This document shows positions 37,201 through 47,014 of a DNA stretch of 64,000 nucleotides, in pieces; the first letter of the stretch is position 1, and the number at the start of each line of letters is the position of its first letter. The notes under the pieces are model-generated. The model did no database searches, had not been told where the DNA came from, and saw only the letters and a program-made list of their open reading frames with translations. Origin of the DNA: Lampris incognitus (lineage: Eukaryota > Chordata > Actinopteri > Lampriformes > Lampridae). Position numbers and translations under genes: made by a program. The stretch is from the NCBI RefSeq assembly GCF_029633865.1, contig NC_079223.1:39024706-39088705 (forward strand), given 5' to 3'.

Positions 37201-40200
37201 TTTGAGCCAAAGGAGGTCTTTTGCAAGAGAACCTTTCGAATGGAGCCGATACAAAAAGTCAACCACATTTGATAGCTCTGCCCTAGGCAATTCTGGATCA
37301 AAGGATGCACATAATGAAGGAGAAGTTGAGGATTCAGTAACAGAGACCTTGTCAAAGGATCTTCCGGGCAATGACAATTCTAAAGGACCACATAAGCCTG
37401 CAGAAGAGCCAGCAAAGATTTCCCCATTATTGCCTCAACCCAAGACTTCACAAAATGAACTGCTAAAAACCAGTCCACCCCTACACCCATCCAAATCATT
37501 GCTGAGTAATCTATCTCAAGTAGATATGAATGATCCTGACAACAGGCTCATGTTTTTTAAAGAATTAGCAGCTGAACGTAAAGCCGCTAAGATTGCAGCT
37601 GAAAAAAGCACAGAGGAAGCTTCCATAAAGACTCTATCTGATTTAAAGAATGTCACTGTGAAAAATGCAGTTGAAGAGCCATCACAGCCACATGCAGATG
37701 TTTCAGTCAAAGACCTAACCACTATCACAGACAAAAACGGCACTGCATCAGGTGTAGAGAATCAAATATCCACCGAAACATGCAAGTCAGTCAGTCTACA
37801 CTATGATGCCGATGAGGAGATAAACAAACAGGAAAATCAACCGGAAAATGGATCAAACACCTCACCAACCAACTGTGACAAGGTGCAATCAAGTGCCTTT
37901 GCAGAGGATTCAGAGAAAATGGATATAAGGAGCAGCCAAGTTGGCATATCTATACCTTTTTCTGCAGGATCAGCTCCAGCTCACAGCCAATCACCAGTAG
38001 AACCAAAGCCTTCAAATGATGTAAACGAGTGCAGCCACTCTTGTCCCCCAACAAAAGTAGATGCTAATACATTTACTCATTCTTCACCGACAGACTCAGT
38101 TACCCAAAGTACCGATGTAAATGAAACCGCAGCCATTGATGCTACCTTGAAGGTTCCTTGTTCACTCAAATCTACTTTAGTGGAGCTACAAACATCTCCT
38201 ATATCTCTCAAATCAGAATCTAACATCCAACCTTTTGGCCCACTTCATTTAGAATCCACCACCTCTGCTCCTTGTGCGTCATCTGAAACTATAATAGCTC
38301 TTCATCCCATTGGATTACAATCCAGTTTTTCTGTCCCTATTCCATCAGCGCCAAGCTTTTCAGAAAATGTTATGTCAGAGTCTATCTCGCAGAATACTGC
38401 ATTTGACTCTAGCCATTCCCCCTCCTCAACCACATTGACGTCTAGCTCTGCTCCTTGTACAACAGCAGAGTCCATCTCCTCTAAAAATAACCCCTCAGAT
38501 GCCACATCTACCCTTACCTCCGCTATATTGTCTCCTAAGTCTAATAAAATAGAATCAAAGGAATTTCTCATTCCTTCTCCATTAGAATCTCAACTCACTA
38601 ACCTAACCCCAGATTCTTTATCAGACTGCATTACACAAACTGTTCTATCATCTGAGTCTACCCATATGAAAACTGAGTCTGTCAACCAGTGTGCCCATTC
38701 TGAGACCGCTTCAACACTTGACTCTGTAAAGGCAGAGTTTAATGTTTCCGCTGATGCTTGTTTAGATGATTCAAAACATAGCACAGTTTCAGTCCAGTCC
38801 ACCACAAAGAAATACTGTGAGGAATCTTGCACTTCTAAACCTGATTCGGAAACAGAACTTCCTAAATCAGAACCCAACTTTGTTCCCCGGCTCATTTTGG
38901 GAGTGTCCCCCAACCTTAACCATCCATCCGCAAACTGTGTGATTACTGAGTCATGTTTACCCTCCATATGTGGTCCAGAAAGTTTGAGTTCAATAGCCGG
39001 TCCTGAAACAAAAAAGCCTACTCCCTCTCTTAATCTCATACCAGCAGAGCCTCCGACTGAGTGTGCACCAGCAGAAAGGACATTGGGTCTTGATCTAATT
39101 GGTCACTCTGAATTTTCTTCCAAGGATGCACCTCTAGATACATCTCTCAAACTTGAATTAATTCAAGGAACATCTCTGTCAGAACCTAGTGTGACAGAAT
39201 CCAATGATCCCATTCCTGCTGCACAGGTGTTATGTTCTTCCCCTTTGCCTGGCACAGGCAAAGCAATTGTGTCTCCTAAACATGAAAAAACAGAATCCAT
39301 GAAGTCCCCTGTACTCAGCCCATCAGAAACCAGCTCCCCTCTCAAACTCAGCCCAACAGACTTGAACAAATCTACCATACCCATAACTATAAAGTCATCA
39401 TCTGATCGTAGCCTACCTGAGCCTACCTCAAAAGAAACTTCAGTTTTAGAAGGACCAAGTATGGCCTGCGAAACACCCACAGAGTCTAAAACTATAACCT
39501 CTGAATACCAACCTTCCGAGCTATCTTTACCTATTGGAAATATCAATTTGGACAATCCATGTGAGGTTGGCAGAGAGCCTGAAAAGCTGGACTCTGTTGA
39601 TCAGAAAGAAATTGTGGACACGAAACCTGCAAACACAATGAACAAAATCGCTTCACAGAACTCAGTCTGCCTTCGGAAAGCAAGTGATGAAGCACAGGAA
39701 AACAATGGCTCTGAAACGGCAGAGACCGCTGGAGACGGGGCAGTTCCTCTGTTACCTGAGTCAAAGCAGGCAAAAACAAGCTCGTCCCGCTACCACTCAT
39801 CAACAGCCAGTGTGATCTCAAGCAGCAACCTAAGAGATGATACAAAGCTGCTTCTAGAACAAATATCTGCTAATAGCCAGAGCAGGGCTGAACCCACCAA
39901 AGAGTCTGCTGTCACTGATGATGATAAAGAAGATGAGGCTGACAAGAAGGCGAATAGGGCAAAAGCAGTCACCAGGTCACTAAGCAAAGGAGGGCATAAA
40001 ACCCCAGAGGACCGGGATAAACTGCTTGAGAAAATCCAAAACATGCGAAAGGAGAGGAAAGTCTACAGCAGATTTGAGGTATGCAAAATGAATGTCATTT
40101 TTACTGTTGTAATAAGCTATTTGCAAAGAAAACACACTTGCTTGCCTTTATGCAAAATGATTTCACTGATCTGTTATGTTTTCATAGATGCCACCTTAAC

Positions 40201-40237
40201 AGAGGACCAAAAGAAGTTGAGAGGATGCAGAGAATAG
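34279..40237 (+). CDS. fam83h: FAM83H, CK1-binding keratin/enamel scaffold protein
   Basis: FAM83H anchors casein kinase 1 and organises keratin filaments; human truncations of its long last exon cause amelogenesis imperfecta. Coding exons: 34279-34722, 34947-35111, 35353-35477 and 35713-40237, all with GT-AG introns, giving about 1,752 codons. Human is near 1,180, so the central region is expanded here. The DUF1669 pseudo-phospholipase-D domain covers roughly residues 15-290: [73 protein letters not shown]. The CK1-binding FDEEF falls at about residues 269-273. The remainder is Ser/Thr/Pro-rich low complexity. Near the end [17 protein letters not shown] matches the human C-terminal region closely, but the frame then runs on into unrelated residues to 40237. 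A donor-like GAG|GTATGC after 40078 may instead splice away. The start at 34279 begins MAHRSQCSS, like the family. An AATAAA lies at 40921. Confidence 0.93.
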
Positions 40238-42229
40238 AGGGTGAATTTAAGAATAACCAAAATCCAGTGAAAGGTGTGTGAAGAAAAAGACAGCGTCTCA
40301 ACAAGGATATATCGTAAAACAATATGTTAGCAATATCCTCTTGGACTTTTGGCAAACATGGAACATTATTCTCAGAGGAGACCAGATACGTGGAGGAAAC
40401 TTTAGTCTGTGGCTCTCAGCGTCTTCAAGCAGAAGAATTACTGTGGAGTATTTTTTTGTCGCAGACACTGAAGATATTAATAACATTTGCCAGGAAGAAT
40501 TCTGAGATTTCTTCCTTTGGCTTATGGGGCCCACTGTGGATGTATCACTGAACTGCTCATGTGTGAGAGGGGAAACTAGGGCCAGAGACTGGCGTGTGAT
40601 TAAAAGTCATCACTGACTGTATGGGGGAAGTGCAATTTACTTTGTGTTGGTTCCTTTAATGTAGCCTGTCATGAGGGTTTGTATAATACTGACAACCATC
40701 ATGCAAGCCTTTTTACATGTTTTATGTCAAAAATGTGATTTTAAAACTCAAATATCCTAAAGTTAGTTTTTTTTAAATGTTTCTAAAGAAATTATTGTAG
40801 TTTTTCAGAATTTTGGCAATTTTGGGCTAAATGAAAGATTTTGATAATCGTGCTCATTTGTGAAACAAATGAATATATAATTATATGACCACACAGAAGT
40901 GCCAATGTTCTTCAAAAGTAAATAAATTCCATAATTAAAGTTTTTACAACTGTATTAATTGTATTGGAAGAAAAAATCAAATTCTATGCTTAAAATGAAA
41001 TTGTTAATCTGTTATTCATAGTTGATATCACTATGTATCCTGGCAACAAAAAAAAATCAGTATTAATGTGCCTCTTTGCTGTAGAATATATTTCATTGGG
41101 AGTGACGTGCATGCAAGGCATTCCAGCTCCATTTCACAAGATGTCCCCACGTGCCTTGATTCTCTCTGCCTGTTTGCCTAAACATGTATTTTGAATGACA
41201 ACTTTACATGGACTAAAATGGGGGGAAAGTAGAATTCTGACTTTGAAACTCCAAATGTTTCACAAAATTTGTCTGAAAGATTTTGTTCAATACTCAGTCA
41301 CGTATTGGGTATATGCATTCTGCAAAGATTTTATTTTCCAGTGATAGGTTTTGGCTGTCTCCAAGAAACACAATCTGTTTGTTATTAAAGCATTTAAAAT
41401 ATAATGAAATTTATTGTCTCATATCACATGTTTAAGACCAAAAAATTGTCAGTAGCATTTCTGATCCCTACTGCCCTCACAAGTTTCGACAAAGTTGTAA
41501 ATTGATGCTATGTATCTAATGCCTTGCTTAAGAGAAGAGAACAAAACCTCATTAATGAGAATTCATAGGATCTAAATGTCATATTTAAGGGAAAATCTTC
41601 TAAATTTGTTTTTCATTACCAACAGAAGCCTGTTGACGGAACTTGTATCTTCAAAGGGGCTAAATGAGGGCTTTGGCCTGGCCACCGAAGTAAACCCTTT
41701 TAAATTCCTATACATGCATTCATCTATGGGGTTTTTCATTATTTATGAGCTATACAAGTCCAGGAAATGCAAATATGTGACCTTGATTTTTACCTGCATT
41801 GCCTTGATATATGGATGAAAATTTATTGGACTGTGTTGTTCCCATACCTATGTGAACATCCACATTTTGTTTTCCATATTCATGTTTAACTTCATTAAAA
41901 GGGATTACCCGTACAAGTTTTATCCGTCTGTCTCGGACCAGACATATCAGCCATTCCACTTGCTTGAGCTTGACAACTTGTTACTCATGCTTTATAAAAC
42001 ATCAAGAGACCCTTTTCAAAGCAAAAAAACAAAAACATCTCGGCGTTACATCCCTGTGAATCCCTATGATCTTCTAACTCAGCGTTCATATATGAGCATT
42101 TTACAGGAGGGATTCTTTAGACATGACAGAAGAGTTAAAACACTCATCAAATATCGATCCTTGCAATGATTCACCGTAACCACTTTTGGGGAGAGAACAA
42201 GTTGGAGGAACGCTTAAGGCAAGAGAAGG
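40238..42229. other. fam83h 3' untranslated region and intergenic sequence
   Basis: The AATAAA at 40921-40926 probably ends the fam83h transcript. Beyond it the sequence is AT-rich. A 105-codon plus-strand frame at 41852-42169 has no recognisable domain and no supporting context. Confidence 0.45.
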
Positions 42230-42281
42230 GGGCTAGTGCCAACAGCCATACCAACATGTACCTTGGTTCTGCCGCATGACA

Positions 42282-42391
42282 GAAGCTAAACAGGTGTGGA
42301 CTGCTTGGCTAGTGCTTGGATGGGAGACATCCCAGGAAGCTAAACAGGTGTGGACTGCTTGGCTAGTGCTTGGATGGGAGACATCCCAGTA
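42282..42391 (+). repeat. 5S rRNA-like repeat, tandemly duplicated
   Basis: GAAGCTAAACAGGTGTGGAC followed by GCTAGTGCTTGGATGGGAGAC resembles the 3' half of 5S rRNA (AAGCTAAGCAGGG...TTAGTACTTGGATGGGAGACC). The unit of about 55 bases occurs twice in a row. It is too diverged and incomplete to be a functional 5S gene. A 5S-derived SINE fragment is the best explanation. Confidence 0.55.
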
Positions 42392-42439
42392 GAGGGAAAT
42401 TTCTCTCTGGCCCTAATTTTTAAAAAATTCCCAATGCCC

Positions 42440-42735
42440 CAAACTCCACACAGCGGATCATCCGTTTCTATCTCATCCTGTCCTCTGCATCTTCCTCTGT
42501 CACACCAGCCACCTGCATGTCCTCCCTCACCACATCCATAAACCTCCTCTTTGGCCTTCCTCTTTTCCTCTTGCCTGGCAGCTCCATATTCAGCATCCTT
42601 CTCCCAATATACCCAGCATCTCAACTCCACACATGTCCAAGCCATCTCAATCTTGCCTCTCTTGCTTTGTCTCCAAACCGTCCAACCTGAGCTGTCCCTC
42701 TAATAAACTCATTCCTAATCCTATCCTTCTTCGTC
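42440..42735 (-). mobile_element. RTE-clade LINE, 3' fragment
   Basis: Minus strand encodes the same RTE C-terminal tail as at 4444-4650, with CMVEEG-like and VREDM blocks, and extends further right than that copy (to about 42735). The extreme 3' end is replaced by the neighbouring repeat. Confidence 0.7.
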
Positions 42736-42754
42736 AATTGTGTGATTAATAGAT

Positions 42755-42907
42755 CCATCCATCCATCCATTATCTGAACCGCTTATCCTGCTCTCAGCTT
42801 CGCGGGGATGCTGGAGCCTATTCCAGCAGTCATTGGGCAGCAGGCGGGGCAACACCCTGGACAGGCCACCAGGCCATCACAGAGCACACGCGCACACGCA
42901 CACGCAC

Positions 42908-42993
<86 letters not shown>

Positions 42994-43220
42994 CTAGGGA
43001 CAATTTAGTATGGCCGATTCACCTGACCTACGTGTCTTTGGACTTTGGGAGGAAACCGGATCCCCCGGAGGAAACCCACGCAGACACGGGGAGAACATGC
43101 AAACTCCACACAGAGGATGACCCGGGATGACCCACCAAAGCTGGACTACCGCGGGGCTCGAACCCAGGACCCTCTTGCTGTGAGGCGGCCGCACTAACCA
43201 CTGCGCCACCGTGCCGCCCA
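42755..43220 (-). repeat. tRNA-derived SINE with a long internal (CA)n
   Basis: A full reverse-strand copy: ATCC repeats at 42755-42770, AACCGCTTATCCTGCTCTCA, a (CA)n tract at about 42905-42992, GTGTCTTTGGACTTTGGGAG, the inverted B box (GGGGCTCGAACCC) at about 43155 and the inverted A box (CCACTGCGCCACCGTGCCGC) at 43199-43218. Confidence 0.8.
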
Positions 43221-43700
43221 TTAACATATATCCTTAAAAAGAAAAATTTAGATTTTACTGAAAATAATCCAAATAAACAAATATTTCTTTGACCTTTTTA
43301 GCAAGAATTTTTCTGTATCTTCACTTCTGGAAACAAGGCACAAAGGGTGAAAGTTTTAACTTTTCTGACAGGATCACCGGATGCAGAGACTTGACGCGAC
43401 TGTTGCTGACGGTTCATTCGACCACATGCGGACAGACCCAAAGGCAAAGTTTGGATCGCCAAATAGGATCGTAGCTTCAAAAGCGTGCTCCAAGAGTTAA
43501 CATTTTCTTCTCCATTTGAGACGACGACTGACCTTTAACCTCACAGGGGGGGCCGGAGGATGGAGGGATTACGTTGGTGCCCAGAGTTGACCGACTCAGT
43601 GGGAGAGCAGCGCCCTCTGGTGGTATCTTCAGGGTTGTACTCATCTCAGTGCAGGTATCCCCAACCTCACAGACAGCACAGCTGCATAACGACCGGTCCA

Positions 43701-44795
43701 TATGCAAATTGTCCTGACTTTAATTAGACCTACAATAGTACACGTGGCCACAGTAACTCTAACCAGCGGAGACTGACGAAGTCACTTAGATGAGTGATGA
43801 AACGCTTCTCCCACTAAACGTGTACATGGGCGTAATTTATGGGGGGGGGGGGTCAGGGGGGACATGTCCCCCTCAATATTTAGAAGAGGTGAATTTGTCC
43901 CCCTCAAAAAATATATCATGAATGATAATGTTAACTCCCTCGCCAAAAAAGGTAAAATAACAACACAGACAGTCGAACTACTTAAAATGTCATTCATACT
44001 TGATTTCCAACGATTTCATACACCCTTATGCTTGGACCATACCATTTTAACCTTGCCACCGGGATTGCCGACCTCGTTGCTGTCTTGCAGTTGCTCCTGA
44101 CAACCAGGAGACCGGAGCATGAATGATCGTGTAAGCAAGTGTACGTAACGTAGCTAGCCAGCTTGCTTGTCTAGCCCAGTACACCACCCTTTCTTACCTT
44201 TGGGGTTTCTGAGTTAGATTTTCTTACGTATTTCCGGATGAATTATAGCCTTACCCAGTTTATAACTTGTGTTTGGGGTTATCAGTTCAGACCCCCTCAC
44301 GAACAGGCTAGCTAGTGTAAACTACTAATAAGACACGTTAGTCCCTAGCTAACGGGTCTGACCCTTTAGCTGAGCGGTTAGTGATGTCGCCTTGTGGTGC
44401 AATACACCCCGTTTGAATCCCGCACCGGGCAAGAAAATAACCGGTTACACTAGCTAGCTAGCGCTTGCTAACAGTAGCCCCTAGAGACGTTTATGTTAGC
44501 TTAAATGAACTTGAACTGATAATTTCGGGCACATGAGATAACATAATAGGTACATCTACAAACCAATTTGTGCCAAGGGTATTGTGTTAGTTCAAATGCA
44601 TCTACATTTCCACAATAAATTGATGTAGAAAAAGGGCAAATTGGTGCATACAAATTCACCAGAATGCAGGAAATTAAATGTGTGATGCTCAAAATGACCC
44701 CCACTAAATGTGTCCCCCCCAATGTTCAAGTGAAACTTACGCCACCAGATTCAATTTCCTGGGATTTCCTCACCTGGATTACTGAGCATGCATCA
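43701..44795. mobile_element. Old foldback-type element interrupted by a TIR transposon
   Basis: The outer parts (about 43701-43827 and 44744-44795) match the long-inverted-repeat element at 52703-52944: GACGAAGTCACTTAGATGAG on the left, and GATTCAATTTCCT with GATTACTGAGCATGCAT on the right. Between them, 43828-44743 begins GGGCGTAATTTATGGGGG and ends AAACTTACGCC. Its ends are short inverted repeats (GGCGTAA/TTACGCC) with adjacent G-run/C-run blocks, as in a non-autonomous DNA transposon. Confidence 0.55.
44360..44425 (+). repeat. tRNA-like fragment inside the transposon
   Basis: TTTAGCTGAGCGGTTAGTGA (A-box-like) and GTTTGAATCCCGCACCGGG (B-box-like) are spaced as in a tRNA gene or SINE head, within the 43828-44743 insertion. 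There is no complete cloverleaf I could verify, so it is not called a tRNA gene. Confidence 0.4.
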
Positions 44796-45690
44796 AGTCA
44801 AGTCCATTTTATTTGTATAACACAATATCACAAATTACAAATTTGCCTTAAGGGGCTTTGCAGCAACACAACATCCTGTCCTTAGACCCTCGCATTGGAT
44901 AAGGAACAACTCCCTAAAAGAAAAGAAAAAAACCTTTAACAGGGAGAAAAAATAGGAAGAAACCTCAGGGAGAGCAACAGAGGAGGGATCTCTCTCCCAA
45001 GACAGACAGACATGCAATGGATGTTGTGTTTACACAATTTACAGAATACAACATTGAAAGAGGATAACAGAATTATAATGGAATTATGAAATATATGATG
45101 AATATGATGAGCAGGATGCCAAGCAGTGTCCAGACGCCACCGGAACAACCCAGCACTGATGGCCATCATCACCATGTAGAGAGAAAAAAAAAGATATTGG
45201 TCACACATCTGAGTGAGAGAAGGATATAACATTAAAACAGGATAACAAAATTATATGGATTTATAAGATATATAAAAAGAAAACGTGATGAGGGGGATGC
45301 CAAGCAGGTGGTGACCACCATCACCATGGAGACCTGGGAGGGGGACAGATTGTACATGTACACAACTGAGACTCACATCACACCATTCACACACAGGAAA
45401 AGAGAAAGGAGAAGACATCATTCAGAGAGAGAAAAGACACGTGAGAGAAGAGAACAGTTTGCAATAGTCAGTAATCTATACTCTAATCTTGTCAGCAGAA
45501 GAGTGCTTGGTAAGTTCATTGAGACAGAAACCGACCCACCATGCAGTACAGGTTGTGAAGCACTCAGCTTAAAGGCAACCAAGGCAAAAAGATGAGTTTT
45601 AAGTTTGGATTTAAAGGACTCAACACCAGGGTTGTAGAGACTGGAAATATGAAGGGAACATTGGAAGAAGTTATTCACTGACAAGACGTC
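44795..45690. repeat. Unclassified teleost interspersed repeat
   Basis: The stretch contains segments I recall as widespread in fish genomes: AAGTCCATTTTATTTGTATA, AGGAACAACTCCCTAAAAG, and ACAGGTTGTGAAGCACTCAG. Two sub-blocks share AACAGAATTATAATGG-like sequence (45066 and 45242). No coding capacity is seen and I cannot name its class. Confidence 0.45.
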
Positions 45691-46638
45691 ATATCTGGAT
45701 GTTTATTTGGTGACATATAGGCAAACGAATGAACAGGAGTCATGCAAAAAAACATACACAACCATACACAGTAAAAAGACCTCTCTGAGTATCAGTTCAG
45801 ACGCACAACTTTTTTAGAGAGTCTTGAAATTTGAGTCAAAGTTTTAAAGTGTAAGAAACATGGAAAACAGCCACAAAATGACAACAAATAGAGGAAATGT
45901 GGGTAATATCAGTAAGAGGGGTATCTTAATGGGATCTATTTATATTTTTTCTGGTCCAGGGCTGTCATTGTTGAGCAAAAGCTCGTTCCATACTTTCATA
46001 TTCGTACATTTGTATCCGTGTATATTTGCTTTGGCAATGTTGGGTGCAGTATCTTTATTTTCTGTCTATCAAGTTGGTGTATTTTTGTGCATATGTATTC
46101 AGTTCACATGATCATATGTCGTGCTACTATTGTCATCTCTCTGCGTTTTTTATACTTCTCTATACGCTGCTGGTCCTGCAGCCCAGTTTCTCAACAGGGA
46201 GCATTATTACGTTATCACCCAAACTGTGATCGCTGTGCATTTCGATGCCGTTACAGATCCAGATCTTGTTTTCATTAATCTCTTGCTTAATGACTTCCTT
46301 TGTTTTTGCACCTTTTTTTTTTACTTGTCACAATCCTCTGGTTGAACATCCTCCCACAGTTCAGGGGGCTATCATCTCTGCACACATAACCGATTATTTT
46401 CACTCTGTAAATTCCTCGGTCATCGTCCCGGGGCTCGCTGCGGACGCAACAAGAGCAGCTGTGATTACACCCTGTTCAAGTGTCTACCGTCTCCGATTGC
46501 ATCCAAGACCCTTCATCACATATGGCTTCCCTGTTTGATTCCAGGCATTCAATAGCCCTGCGGAGGAATGACTGAATGACTGGTACCCTGTTTATTTTGA
46601 AGTGTGGTGTTGCTCAGGCTTACACAACCGGTCTGGCT

Positions 46639-46709
<71 letters not shown>

Positions 46710-46985
46710 AACTTGCCCCCGAGTCACATGCCAAAGTGAACTGGTTGTGAAAGAAGTAGTCCTATGCGTCATGTTGAACAGTGGGCCCCTTGTGTGGTAA
46801 TGCAGTCCCTCCCTCCCCTTCCACTGATTTGAAATGAATTACACAAATCTTTTTTTTATAAAGGGCCTTTCTTTGGCAAGCATCCACTTCTATCAAGTGC
46901 AAATGCTCTCTGATGGAAGAGGCGCAACACATACTGTGAGGCTGAACTTTTACCCGTGATAAAAATACTTTCTTTTTTTTTTGCA
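45691..46985. other. Upstream of adtrp, no supported gene
   Basis: Mostly unique-looking sequence with a (TG)n microsatellite at about 46640-46708. A T-rich tract with AG at 46984-46985 acts as the acceptor before the first adtrp coding exon, implying an unseen non-coding exon somewhere in this stretch. Confidence 0.4.
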
Positions 46986-47014
46986 GGGGTTATTTATCAT
47001 TATTTGACTTCACA

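Noticed and set aside
41852-42169. 105-codon plus-strand frame after fam83h
   Set aside because: No domain, no promoter or splice context, AT-rich composition; likely chance.
42282-42391. Possible functional 5S rRNA gene
   Set aside because: Only the 3' half matches, with many substitutions and duplication; more consistent with a SINE fragment.
44360-44425. Possible tRNA gene
   Set aside because: A and B boxes are present but no complete acceptor stem or anticodon arm could be verified, and it lies inside a transposon.
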